A stretch of 62,176 nt of DNA from assembly GCA_002389905.1 (NCBI GenBank), contig DGRE01000067.1, forward strand, positions 1-62,176, in the 5' to 3' direction. Of the stretch, positions 35,065 through 44,805 are shown in pieces. The position numbers were made by a program, and so were the translations under genes. Numbering within the stretch: position 1 is the stretch's first letter; each line of letters begins with the position of its first letter. The notes beneath the pieces were generated by a model. That model saw nothing but the letters and a program-made list of their open reading frames with translations. It did no database searches and was not told the DNA's origin. Origin of the DNA: Hungatella sp. UBA4396. Lineage in GTDB: Bacteria; Bacillota; Clostridia; Lachnospirales; Lachnospiraceae.

Positions 35065-35439
35065 TTAGTTATTTCTATTTGTTTGATTAAGCAGGGTCTT
35101 AAGTTCAGTAATTTCACCATTGAGTTTTGTAATCTGATTAACTAATTCACCGTTATCGCTCTGGTTGCCACTCTCAATATACAGAGCGTCCCAATTATTG
35201 CAAGGGGCTTTCACCCATACACTATCACCTTCTAACAGCTTTGTATCCCCTACCAACAGACTAATATCACACTTCACTGTATAATCAACATTCTTATATT
35301 GAATTTTGCATGTTTTATCAGATATAATCTCTGTCACTCTAGCACGGAATGTCTTATCAAACTTGGCGCAATCAATTAATTTACGAACCGCTGATAGTAA
35401 ACTATTTGCACTACTTTTTGCTGTATTCATTGAATTCAT
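35065..35439 (-). CDS. Small phage protein, OB-fold-like
   Basis: The 124 residues comprise a helical start, a beta-rich middle with an OB-like pattern (FRARVTEIISDKTCKIQYKNVDYTVKC, then VGDTKLLEGDSVWVKAP) and a C-terminal coiled coil (VNQITKLNGEITELKTLL). It follows the tape measure gene, so it may be a tail component. I do not recognise the family. Confidence 0.6.
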   Translation of the reverse strand: MNSMNTAKSSANSLLSAVRKLIDCAKFDKTFRARVTEIISDKTCKIQYKNVDYTVKCDISLLVGDTKLLEGDSVWVKAPCNNWDALYIESGNQSDNGELVNQITKLNGEITELKTLLNQTNRNN

Positions 35440-35492
35440 ATCCTCCTTTTTTTATGACAAAAGGAGCGAAATTCTCATTTGCTCCTATAATA

Positions 35493-38400
35493 TCATTTAA
35501 ACTTTGATAATTCTTGACGTAAAGCTATTTCACTTAATTGAGCAAATTCAGCTATAGCATCATCAACATTACGCACATTAGGGAATGACAGGTCTCCATA
35601 TGAGATGCTTATTGCTTGGCCTTGCTGTTTTACAATAGCATTTTGCAACGTTTTTGAATAATTAGGCACATCAGTATTAGGCATCATTCTCTGAGTATTT
35701 CCAAAGTTTTTCAGCAACATCTTCTTTTGTTCTTCATTGAAAATTACTTCACCAGTATGAGCAAGTATTGGAACTTCACCTTTCTTCAAATTATTTGTAG
35801 CAAGATATTTTATCATCTTATCGCTATCAGAACTTGAAGTATTTCCTACGGGGCCATTCTCAATGCCTTTGGCATATTTGGGTACTCCGGGGCCACTATT
35901 TACATATTCACCCTTACCTGGAGTTCCAGGACTTCCGTCTTTTCCACCCCCATATCTGGTATTATCGTTGTCATCGTCATCACGGTCATAGTCATCTAAT
36001 GAGTCTCTTAAGTTATCCCTTACATCTTTCATTACATCAAGCATGGACGCAACATTGTCGGTAAGTTGCTGCCAAGAAGAAGTGTATTCAGATATCATTC
36101 CAGAGTTCTTATTGTACTGTTCAAGAGATTTAATCAAATTATCTGCTGTAACAGACAACCCTTCCTTTATCCCTTTCAGAATACTATCTGCGTCTGCTCC
36201 AACACCATTTACGATACCAAGATAGTCATATATGTTCTGTAGATTGGTTGAAGCACTCATATTCTGATTAAGCTGGGCAAGTAGTCCATTGATTTTACCA
36301 AGTGCCTGATCATATGTAATCTCCCCAGCCTTGTAGGAATTTATATAGTCAGACATTAAGGATTCTATATTCGATGTAGACTCAGCTTGCTTTTGATATT
36401 CGTCAAGCTGTTTGGCATTGGTCGTGTAAAGTGATGTAAGGGTAGCATAGATCTCTTTATCGTTACCCGATAACACCTTATCAGCAAAACCTTCACCAAA
36501 TAAAGAGGTAGCCAAATTTGCCTTTGATATTTTATCAGCAGAAGAACTTATATCAGAGTACTTCTTGCTAATCTTTTCCAATGCATCAATTTGTTCCTGA
36601 TAACCGTCATTCAGATTGTCTAGGGCTGTTCTAGCGTCCTCTATCTGCCTTTGGAGATTATACTCCTCTAAGTCTGCCTTGGAATTTGCAAGGGCGTCTT
36701 GTGCCTGCCTGACAGCATCGTAATCACTACTATAGACTTGCTCCCCGTCTCGGATTTCTAAATTTGACTTCTGACCTTTTGCTCTAGCAAGATCATATTC
36801 AGCACGTTCAACAGCAAGTTTTTTCTCTGCTACTTCATTGACTCGCTTTAATGCTTCAGCCTTTTCTTCCAAAGCATCAATTTCGGTTTCATGTGCTTCA
36901 GCAGCAACTTTTTGTTCCTCCTGTAATAAATCAATACGGTCAGATATAGCCGTGGTGATCGCAGATGTAGCAGAATCAAGTTCACTTCGAACATCCGTTA
37001 ATCCAGAAATAACTTTCTGCAAACTATCAGAATAAGTGTTGATTTTATCTAATGGCATAGCTAACAATTCCGCATTCCATTTTTTTAGATTGGTCAACAT
37101 TGAAGCCGTAGCACTGTCAATATCCTGAAGCTGTTCATAGAGTTCTTGCCAGATTGTTGAACCCTCCCGATATTCGGACATGAGACTTTTTATTTCTTTT
37201 ATCTGTTTCTGATATTGCCCTATGACAGTGGTTCCATTAGAGATAAGCGTCTGATAATACTCACCGTCTAATTTTGCTCCTGTAGCAGTCTGAACAGACC
37301 CCCAATTCTCAATCTTTGCAGTTATATCATCGTACATAGAAATAAGCGTAGACAAATGTTCAATCGGCATTTGTGCAAGTGCCTGATTATATTTCTCCTG
37401 AGTCTGCATGGTGGTATAAAGGCTTGCTTCGGCATCATCTATATTTTCTTTAAGATTGATGTATTCCTCGGAATCCTTACCGTATTTTGTACGTGCCTCC
37501 TTTAATTTCCCTTTAAGTTCAGATATTAATTTTTGTGTATTGGAAATCTCTGTACCAGTATTGCTAATGAGATTTTCATAAAGTGATGCACTTGGAATTT
37601 CTCCAATAGACTTTAAGTAGTCCATTCTTGATTCAAGAACAGAATTGGTCTTTTCCAGTTGCTCATTTTCTTTATTGATTGCGTTTATCCTATTGTCATA
37701 TTGAGCCATAATAGCGTCAGTATTCTTTTTCTGAGACTCTGTATAGCTGTCCTGTATTGCTTGCCACTTATCATAGGCATCTATGGCCGTTTGTACGCCC
37801 TCTGCTTCTTCCCCTGGGAGAGTTTCAACATCTTTATACCCCTGTTCAATCTTTACCTTGTTTTCAGGAGATATTTTACTCGCAGCATCTTCCCAAATCT
37901 TTTTATAACTTTCTACTGCCAGTTCAGTACGTGGAAGAATAGTCTTATCAAGTTCAAGTACTTGAGCCAGATAATTTTCTCTGGATTCTCCTGGATTACC
38001 ATTTGCAATGAGTGTATATAGATCACTTAGAGATATCCCGGCTTGCTTTGCAAAATTAGCCAACTCATTCGCCTTGTCTCCCACCATACCTGTACTATCA
38101 TTAAACAATTCTTTAGCACGATTGAATTCCTCATTGGTTAATCCAAAATAATCAATAGAGGTATCGCGGGCTTTATTCAATGCTTTCTCACGTTGTTCAT
38201 TGAGTAATTTCAGATCACGTTCAATCCAGTCAAAAGGCTTTGAAGTGTCTTTATCTTTACCAGAACCAGATTTCTTACCAGCAGAACCAATACCTCCAAA
38301 GTCAGGGATTATTATTTCTACGTTTGCAGCTTCATTTAAAGACCGTATCATTTGATTGCGCTTTGCAATTTCCTGTTCAATAGCTTGGTATCCAGACTCA

Positions 38401-41400
38401 TAAACAGCCGTAGGATCGTCGCTTACAAGTGAATACTGTCCATCTTTACCCTTGACAACATTAGCATCAAAAGAACCATAATAGCTTCCCCACATATCCG
38501 CTAATTGAGATATAAGGGATTTATCTATATCAGCTTTCGCTTGTGCCAGTGTCTTCCAATTGTTTACATCATCACCATAGGCTTCAGCTAATGCATTAAA
38601 TAAGGATTGATTGTTATTTACTATCGAATCAAAGAAGTCTTCGTTGCCGGACATTTTATATGCCATTGCAGTACGAAAAGATACAGCGTCATTATCATAT
38701 GCAGTATGTAATTGACTCATTACCTCATCGGCACCAATAAGACCCTGAGTATATTCATTTACAGATGATTGCAATTGAGGATACTGCTTTGCAATGGATT
38801 CAAGTGATGAGAGTCCAATTAATCCAGTCTTTTTATACTGTTCTTCAACATCTTTGAGCAGATCAAAAGCTCCTTGTATATTAGAAATCAAATCCGTGGA
38901 AAGAGTAAATCCATCTGCATAGTCTTTGATTGCTTTTACTGCACCTTCGGCACTCATGCTAGTTTGAGACATAAGGTCTTTCAGTTCTGTAAATGAAGAT
39001 ATGTTACCCTCAGTCATGTCGCCAGAATTAAGCAAGGAAATGTATTTCTCAATTTTGTCTACCGGGAGATTTGAAAATTCAGATACGAAAGACTTAGCTT
39101 TTTCTTTACTTTTTTCTAATTCTTCTAAATACAACTTTTCTGCTTCTGTTGCACTATTGGCCGCTTGTGCAATTTCTAACCACGCATCAATTTCTTCTGA
39201 TGTATTAATAGAATTATCTGAGAAGAATTGAGTAAGATCATTGCCATCAAATTTTTCCTTTGCTGAAGCTATAGCATTATCGAATTTTTCTTGTAAATGA
39301 TCTGCGTCTATAGTTAGATTAACACGTAATTTATTTGCATCTGAATCAGATAAGTTCAAATCTGAAATAATTCCATCTAAAATTTGATTGTATTGATCTG
39401 CATAATCGGTAACATTTAAATCCTTTGCATTTAGAGCAAACAAATCATTAATTTTATTTTTAATCTTAGGATCGTCTGAGATACTTTCAACCATGCCCGT
39501 TATTGAAGACTTTACCTTTACAGCATCATTTTCTAAATCATAAGCACTAAATCCATTCCTGATATATTCATTTATAAATGATTTCTGCGAATTTGTTAAT
39601 GCGTCATATCCACTCACTAATTGAGGAATCTTCTGTAAATGTTCATCAATATAACTTGAATCAATGGTTTCAAGTTCAGAATTAAGAGTTTGCCACTCCT
39701 GGACATATAATTTCAAATTCTTTGCTTGGTCGGAACTTGGGTCAATATTTGCCTTTATCAGTATTTCGTCCATATTCTTCGAGAAAGTATCAATATTTCT
39801 CTGCAAATATCCCTCTATATCTAAATCAACATTTTCATCTGACACATCGAACCCAAACGTTTTCAACCAATCACTTTTGCCATACATTTTTTCCGAAGGT
39901 TTTGAATTTGTGTAATCATAAAATGCTTTTATTGATTCATCGTCAAAAACCTTTGCTGCCTCAGTTCCAAAACGAACAGCTTGCCCAGTGACTGTATCTA
40001 AATCATAAGAACTAAACTGTCCAGTAAAATCTGACCCCAGAAGTTCATTACGTTTAGCTACTGCACCCTCTCCAATTGTCTTTAGATTGCTTGTGGAGGT
40101 TGCTTTCTCAAGTTCTAGTTCACGTTCTCGTTCCAGAAGAGCAACAGTATCTTCTAAAGCAGTGTTTTTGTCAATGATTGCCTGATTCTCTGCATCATAT
40201 CCTTTTAGCAAAGCTGGATTAATTGCAATCAAGTCAGCAACTATGCCAGTGTATTCCTTCATTTGATCCTTGGTAAGAGAGATGTTGTTTCCATAATCAT
40301 CTACACCCTTAGATAATTCAGCAAATCTATCACTCAGGGAGTCTAATGAACTTTGATGTTCGTTGATTGTAGAGATATTAGATGCAAGAGTTGATTTTAA
40401 TTCATCAGCACTGGCAATCGCAATCTGATTACGGTGAATATAATCACTAATCTCTTTTCCAACTTTTGATATTGCAAATTGAACCGCTGCACCGACTCCA
40501 AATGAGATGGCTGCATTTAAAGCAACGGTTTTCAATCTCAGAGCGTCAGTGGAGACACCAGCTGCATTTAAGTATGCCTGATAGCCTTTTAATGATGCTG
40601 GTGCGTCTTTGGAGCACGTAGAAAGATAATCTCTTAACTGAGCGTTGTTCTTTACAACGGAATCACCAAATTTATTAATATCAGCTTGTCCAGTTACAAG
40701 TTCCCCATTCCATTCACTAATAGCTCCAGTAGCTTCCTCAAAATGCTTTTTCTGAGCTTTAATCGCAGTGAAATCGACACCCATAATGTTACCCTGAACA
40801 TCTATTTTTCTTGTCTCAGAATTAAACAACTGAGTTAAACCATAATCCTTATTTAAAGCAGTAAGAGACGCATTTACTGCGGTTAAAAGAACCGGAAGGG
40901 CACCAACGGTTTCAGTTAATGTCTGAAAGCCTGATATAGTGGAATCTAAAAATGATATGCCACCTTTAATATAATCTTGATTGGTCATGGAACCAACAAA
41001 ACTATTCCATGTATTCTGTAATTTATTTAAACGACCTTCCCAAGAATCAGCCGTTTTCATAGCTTCTTTCAGCGAACTTCCACTACCCTGAGAAAATTCA
41101 GTTAGCATTTTATCATAGGTATCCCATCGGCTAAGTAAGCTGGAAAGAGCATTTCCCCAATATTTTCCACCTAAATCAGAAATTATTTTGCCCTTATCTA
41201 CATTACCTTCTGGAAGAGAATTATAAACTTTAGCAAGGTCTTTTAATATATCCATCGGATTTCTTAAAACCGCTGCACCATTAGATACCTCTTCCATGGC
41301 TACGCCTACGCTATGAAGCCTCTTTTCTACCTTTGCGAAAGAATCCTCATCGAATACCTCTCCGTCAAACTCACCGGACACCTGTTGTAAATTCATTACA

Positions 41401-42587
41401 ATAGACCTAAAGGCTCTACCCATTTCACTACCAGAACGCTTTGTACCGGCTACCATAGTTGCTGTAGCAGCAGTCAACTCATCAATCTGCACTCCTGCTT
41501 CCGCTGCAAAAGAAGCACTCACACGTGTGGCATCAGCGATATCAGTAAGTGTGGCACTATTACGGTTTGATATGTAGTTTGCACCGTCTAAAGCAGCAGT
41601 TAATTTCTCCACACTTCCACCATATTTATAAGCTGCATCCGTAGCCAGTAAATAGTTATTAGCCATTTCAGCAGTCATATCACCAGCGGATTGAGCCAAT
41701 ACCGATAACTCGCCCAATTCTTTTGCAAGAGAATCATATCCAGAACGTGCCATTTCACGAACACCTTCAAGATAATTTGTTGATACCTGTCCGTATTTGC
41801 TAGCGAGTCCGAAAGAATCTTCTCCTAACCTTTTTAGATTTTCACCGGCAATATTGGAAGTCTTTGATATTTCAGTAAGTAAGGTATCCATTTGTTTAAG
41901 CGTGGACACACCTTTTACATAATTTCTTAAACCTGCACCTGCAACTCCAAACAAAGTTCCAATTTTGGTTACATTCCCAATCATTCCACCAATTTTGTCA
42001 GAGGTTGATTTACTTGCAAATCCAGTAGCTGTAACTTCTGATCTAAACAGCCTAAATTTATCTGTTGCATACCGGAAAGAATCTCTACTGTCTATATTAT
42101 TGAATAAGCCTCTTAACGCATCGGCTTCACCAAGTAATACCGACGATTCGCTAATTTTACTATTCTTAGTCAGGTATGATGTCAACTGGTTTTGCAGTGT
42201 ATCTTTTCTGATTTCGAAGTTGATCGGAATAGGCGTCTTTGAAACTTCAGACTTAATCTCTGTAAAAATCTTCCTTGCTTTTAATTTTATTCCCTGTCCA
42301 TTGAAGTTTAAATCATTGATGGAGACATTCTTCAGAGCATCATTTACGGCTTTCTGCGCCTGTTTACTATCAAAGGTAGTTTTAACCTTAACTGCTTTAA
42401 CGTTGCTTTCCAGTTCATTAATAATAGTATTTAATTGCTTTTTGCTATCACCTTTAAGAAGTGTTGCTGTAAGCCTCAGAGCGTTAACAGTCTTTTCAAT
42501 ACTTTTTATATCCTGGTTGACCTGTTTGGTACTTTTAGCATTATTCAACACGGCTATAAGCTCAACCATAAAATCGTTATTTATCAT
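35493..42587 (-). CDS. Phage tail tape measure protein
   Basis: The 2,364 residues are clearly of the TP901 tape measure family in the first 500 residues (LLTEISKTSNIAGENL, ATRVSASFAAEAGVQIDELTAATATMVAGTKRSGSEMG). Hydrophobic segments lie near 540-720, followed by very long coiled coils and, near the end, a glycine-rich stretch. It sets tail length; with about 1.5 angstrom per residue, a tail of roughly 350 nm would follow. There is a good GGAGG before the start and a terminator upstream, so it is its own transcription unit or starts one. Other tail genes are not adjacent, which is odd. Confidence 0.93.
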   Translation of the reverse strand: MINNDFMVELIAVLNNAKSTKQVNQDIKSIEKTVNALRLTATLLKGDSKKQLNTIINELESNVKAVKVKTTFDSKQAQKAVNDALKNVSINDLNFNGQGIKLKARKIFTEIKSEVSKTPIPINFEIRKDTLQNQLTSYLTKNSKISESSVLLGEADALRGLFNNIDSRDSFRYATDKFRLFRSEVTATGFASKSTSDKIGGMIGNVTKIGTLFGVAGAGLRNYVKGVSTLKQMDTLLTEISKTSNIAGENLKRLGEDSFGLASKYGQVSTNYLEGVREMARSGYDSLAKELGELSVLAQSAGDMTAEMANNYLLATDAAYKYGGSVEKLTAALDGANYISNRNSATLTDIADATRVSASFAAEAGVQIDELTAATATMVAGTKRSGSEMGRAFRSIVMNLQQVSGEFDGEVFDEDSFAKVEKRLHSVGVAMEEVSNGAAVLRNPMDILKDLAKVYNSLPEGNVDKGKIISDLGGKYWGNALSSLLSRWDTYDKMLTEFSQGSGSSLKEAMKTADSWEGRLNKLQNTWNSFVGSMTNQDYIKGGISFLDSTISGFQTLTETVGALPVLLTAVNASLTALNKDYGLTQLFNSETRKIDVQGNIMGVDFTAIKAQKKHFEEATGAISEWNGELVTGQADINKFGDSVVKNNAQLRDYLSTCSKDAPASLKGYQAYLNAAGVSTDALRLKTVALNAAISFGVGAAVQFAISKVGKEISDYIHRNQIAIASADELKSTLASNISTINEHQSSLDSLSDRFAELSKGVDDYGNNISLTKDQMKEYTGIVADLIAINPALLKGYDAENQAIIDKNTALEDTVALLERERELELEKATSTSNLKTIGEGAVAKRNELLGSDFTGQFSSYDLDTVTGQAVRFGTEAAKVFDDESIKAFYDYTNSKPSEKMYGKSDWLKTFGFDVSDENVDLDIEGYLQRNIDTFSKNMDEILIKANIDPSSDQAKNLKLYVQEWQTLNSELETIDSSYIDEHLQKIPQLVSGYDALTNSQKSFINEYIRNGFSAYDLENDAVKVKSSITGMVESISDDPKIKNKINDLFALNAKDLNVTDYADQYNQILDGIISDLNLSDSDANKLRVNLTIDADHLQEKFDNAIASAKEKFDGNDLTQFFSDNSINTSEEIDAWLEIAQAANSATEAEKLYLEELEKSKEKAKSFVSEFSNLPVDKIEKYISLLNSGDMTEGNISSFTELKDLMSQTSMSAEGAVKAIKDYADGFTLSTDLISNIQGAFDLLKDVEEQYKKTGLIGLSSLESIAKQYPQLQSSVNEYTQGLIGADEVMSQLHTAYDNDAVSFRTAMAYKMSGNEDFFDSIVNNNQSLFNALAEAYGDDVNNWKTLAQAKADIDKSLISQLADMWGSYYGSFDANVVKGKDGQYSLVSDDPTAVYESGYQAIEQEIAKRNQMIRSLNEAANVEIIIPDFGGIGSAGKKSGSGKDKDTSKPFDWIERDLKLLNEQREKALNKARDTSIDYFGLTNEEFNRAKELFNDSTGMVGDKANELANFAKQAGISLSDLYTLIANGNPGESRENYLAQVLELDKTILPRTELAVESYKKIWEDAASKISPENKVKIEQGYKDVETLPGEEAEGVQTAIDAYDKWQAIQDSYTESQKKNTDAIMAQYDNRINAINKENEQLEKTNSVLESRMDYLKSIGEIPSASLYENLISNTGTEISNTQKLISELKGKLKEARTKYGKDSEEYINLKENIDDAEASLYTTMQTQEKYNQALAQMPIEHLSTLISMYDDITAKIENWGSVQTATGAKLDGEYYQTLISNGTTVIGQYQKQIKEIKSLMSEYREGSTIWQELYEQLQDIDSATASMLTNLKKWNAELLAMPLDKINTYSDSLQKVISGLTDVRSELDSATSAITTAISDRIDLLQEEQKVAAEAHETEIDALEEKAEALKRVNEVAEKKLAVERAEYDLARAKGQKSNLEIRDGEQVYSSDYDAVRQAQDALANSKADLEEYNLQRQIEDARTALDNLNDGYQEQIDALEKISKKYSDISSSADKISKANLATSLFGEGFADKVLSGNDKEIYATLTSLYTTNAKQLDEYQKQAESTSNIESLMSDYINSYKAGEITYDQALGKINGLLAQLNQNMSASTNLQNIYDYLGIVNGVGADADSILKGIKEGLSVTADNLIKSLEQYNKNSGMISEYTSSWQQLTDNVASMLDVMKDVRDNLRDSLDDYDRDDDDNDNTRYGGGKDGSPGTPGKGEYVNSGPGVPKYAKGIENGPVGNTSSSDSDKMIKYLATNNLKKGEVPILAHTGEVIFNEEQKKMLLKNFGNTQRMMPNTDVPNYSKTLQNAIVKQQGQAISISYGDLSFPNVRNVDDAIAEFAQLSEIALRQELSKFK

Positions 42588-42609
42588 ATATTTCCTCCAT
42601 TTTTACATG

Positions 42610-42638
42610 CAAAAAGAGACCCTAAAAGTAGGATCTCT
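42610..42638 (-). terminator. Terminator before the tape measure gene
   Basis: On the minus strand AGAGATCCT pairs with AGGGTCTCT through one G-U pair, followed by TTTT. It lies between the zinc-ribbon gene and the tape measure start. Confidence 0.75.
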
Positions 42639-42656
42639 CAACTAATCAGTTTCTTA

Positions 42657-43148
42657 TTAAAATTCTTTCTTACAATAATTACATACTCGTTTAACTCTTC
42701 CACTACCAAGGAACCCGGTGAACAAGCTGTAGCCCTTATTCATAAGGGTATATTCTTTACTTCCACATTTAGGGCATCTTATAATAGGATTCTTGTCTTC
42801 TGAATATATAAATGCATCAGGGATATATGTGCGAAGGACATCTTTAACAGCTTCCAGACCACCAGGATTGTTTTCAGGCGGTGCTTTAAACTCTTTAATT
42901 AAAAAGTACATATCTCCATGCTGATCCAAATCTATGGGTTTATCTCTCAAAGAAGTCGACTTTCCATTATTAGTCTTGAATCCATAATAAAACCAAGTAA
43001 TCCAGTCCTTATGCTCATCTTCTTGAGCTACATCAACCATGTTACCACCACAAATGGGGCAGGTATCAATATTTCCTTGTTTCCCTAACAAAAACATTTT
43101 ATTATAAGTCGTATTACATTGACTGCATTTTATATTTTCATTTTCCAT
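42657..43148 (-). CDS. Zinc-ribbon protein, unknown
   Basis: The 163 residues carry two zinc-binding modules: CSQC with CPICGG at the N terminus and CPKCGS with CNYCKKEF at the C terminus. The middle looks globular. GGGAGG lies upstream of the ATG. It is phage-like by context only; no function is known. Confidence 0.65.
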   Translation of the reverse strand: MENENIKCSQCNTTYNKMFLLGKQGNIDTCPICGGNMVDVAQEDEHKDWITWFYYGFKTNNGKSTSLRDKPIDLDQHGDMYFLIKEFKAPPENNPGGLEAVKDVLRTYIPDAFIYSEDKNPIIRCPKCGSKEYTLMNKGYSLFTGFLGSGRVKRVCNYCKKEF

Positions 43149-43197
43149 CGTCTAAACAACACCTCCCCTTTCCTATTATTTTACCATACAATACCAT

Positions 43198-43587
43198 TTA
43201 GTCAACGTCAATTCTACCATTTAACTTACTTTCAAGCATACCTTTGAATTTACCTACACTGGCTATTAGAGTATCGCAGATTCTATCTGGATCTTCATTT
43301 ACATCAGAGGCATCAAGTTTTTCACACATATGCATAAATGAACGTTTATAGTCTTTACCATAATCTATGTATGCATCAAGTGTTTTATACGTAGACTCTC
43401 TCATTTCAAGACTATCGGCATTGAACAATAACTCAGTAATCTTGCCAACTTTTAACAGAAAATCCCTTTCTTCTGCTGGAAGTTTCATTAATGCTCGCAT
43501 TACATCATTTTCATTATATCCTAACTTCTTTTCATCACCATTGACATTTTGACTCTCTGTTCCATAATTTAAATTATCTTCTCTCAT
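43198..43587 (-). CDS. Hypothetical acidic helical protein
   Basis: The protein has 129 residues, mostly helical and charged, without recognisable motifs. The ATG directly follows the stop of the upstream 62-residue gene, with GGAG ahead, so they are coupled. Position ahead of the tape measure suggests, weakly, a tail assembly role. Confidence 0.6.
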   Translation of the reverse strand: MREDNLNYGTESQNVNGDEKKLGYNENDVMRALMKLPAEERDFLLKVGKITELLFNADSLEMRESTYKTLDAYIDYGKDYKRSFMHMCEKLDASDVNEDPDRICDTLIASVGKFKGMLESKLNGRIDVD

Positions 43588-43776
43588 TTAATTATTCTCC
43601 TTGTCATTTTTAATAATTTCAATATCTCTAAATCCATTTTCATATAACTCTTCCATCGTATAATCATAATCACCGATATCACTTAATTTCTGCAAATATA
43701 CGGTGCTCCAAACAACCGCCACTACGGCATAAATATAATCATCATATTTGATACAGTCACCTTTATTGAGTTTCAC
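43588..43776 (-). CDS. Small hypothetical protein
   Basis: The protein has 62 residues with an SH3-like beta start (MKLNKGDCIKYDDYIYAVVAVVW) and starts at GTG with AGAGGGG upstream. It is directly followed by the 129-residue gene. The 43777-43912 gap shows no further gene. Confidence 0.5.
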   Translation of the reverse strand: MKLNKGDCIKYDDYIYAVVAVVWSTVYLQKLSDIGDYDYTMEELYENGFRDIEIIKNDKENN

Positions 43777-43912
43777 GCAACCCCTCTTTTCTTCATGGTT
43801 GGGATTTCATTCCCTAGAATAACTATGTTTGAGTTATCAACTCGTTTCTTCTGCTTATGGGATTTTAATTGAATCAGATAGTGGCTTATCGCCTAAGATT
43901 TTCAAAATATGA

Positions 43913-44092
43913 TTAATGATTTTCTAAAAGATATGCTTCCAACTTTTCAAATAAATACGGGTATAAATCAATTTTATTATTGCGAAATTTTGATAATACA
44001 GGTTTTGATATTCCAGTAACTTTTGCAATATAGCACTGCTTTTCCTTTTCTAATCTCGCACAATATAGTTCTCGTAATTCTTCCTGTGACAT
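43913..44092 (-). CDS. Small HTH protein, paralogue of the protein at 44466
   Basis: The protein has 59 residues from the ATG at 44092, which has AAGGAGGAG upstream. It contains a Cro/C1-like helix-turn-helix (CYIAKVTGISKPVLSKFRNNK) and resembles the 65-residue protein 370 bases upstream (both begin with xxQEELRE). It is probably a phage regulator. Confidence 0.65.
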   Translation of the reverse strand: MSQEELRELYCARLEKEKQCYIAKVTGISKPVLSKFRNNKIDLYPYLFEKLEAYLLENH

Positions 44093-44204
44093 GATGCTCC
44101 TCCTTCTTCTTTTTGATTTCATGATATCTTTAAGTAACAAAAAAAAATATTACTTCTGTTTATTTAAAATTTTGATCAGTAAGGCACACCCGCCTAGTAG
44201 ATAT

Positions 44205-44242
44205 ACCTTACCGAATTACCGTACCTTCCGAATACGGTATCT
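44205..44242. promoter_or_regulatory. Operator-like repeats between the two HTH genes
   Basis: ACCTTACCGAAT and ACCTTCCGAAT occur in tandem, followed by GTA/TAC arms (ACCGTA with TACGGT). They lie in the gene-free stretch 44093-44465 ahead of an HTH gene. That stretch also has a hairpin at about 44306-44333 and no convincing open reading frame. Confidence 0.35.
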
Positions 44243-44465
44243 ATATAGACCATTACTCTTGCAACGCAATGGAATATAATCCTTTGATTGTAGTAAAGCC
44301 CATTCAAGCTAATGAACAGGCTTTTGCATGTAGTTATATTTAATAGCTCCGCAGCTAAAAATATCTTGCTTAAAAATATCACATAAGTTTGTGCATTTTT
44401 ACCATATACAAACCTCGTATTTTGGTTTATATTATATAATAGTGATTTTTAATATTTTTTCAAAA

Positions 44466-44663
44466 CTAAATATTTATCGGTATATTTACCTTTAATAAAT
44501 ACTTATTTAACTTATCTGCATCTTTCGGACATAAGTATAGTTTCCCTTGTTTATATTTTGATAAAACGTCATATGTAATTCCTGTATATTTAGCAATTGC
44601 TCTGGCACTAAGACCAGAATCAATTATCACTATTAATCGTTCTCTTAATTCTTCTTGATTCAA
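44466..44663 (-). CDS. Small HTH regulator
   Basis: The 65 residues hold a helix-turn-helix (ARAIAKYTGITYDVLSKYKQGK), starting at TTG with AAAGGG upstream. It is followed by its paralogue at 43913. It sits just downstream of the polymerase terminator, so it probably has a separate promoter. Confidence 0.65.
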   Translation of the reverse strand: MNQEELRERLIVIIDSGLSARAIAKYTGITYDVLSKYKQGKLYLCPKDADKLNKYLLKVNIPINI

Positions 44664-44745
44664 AACCCTTTCTCCAATCTTTTAAATAATATTTTAGGTA
44701 ATTTTCACTCTCTTTCCCTACATTATTTTTGTGAAAATATAAAGA

Positions 44746-44786
44746 AAGTGCTTGAAACCCTTATAAATAGGGCGTTTCAGGCACTC
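44746..44786 (-). terminator. Terminator after the polymerase gene
   Basis: On the minus strand AGTGCCTGAAAC with GCCCT pairs with AGGGTTTCAAGCACT, followed by TTTCTTT. Confidence 0.8.
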
Positions 44787-44805
44787 TACAATAATTTTAA
44801 TAATA

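Noticed and set aside
41965..42645. A 226-residue plus-strand frame opposite the tape measure gene
   Set aside because: It is a shadow of the tape measure coding sequence without its own start signals.
44194..44382. A 62-residue minus-strand frame between the two HTH genes
   Set aside because: It has no binding site, an odd composition, and runs through operator-like repeats and a hairpin.
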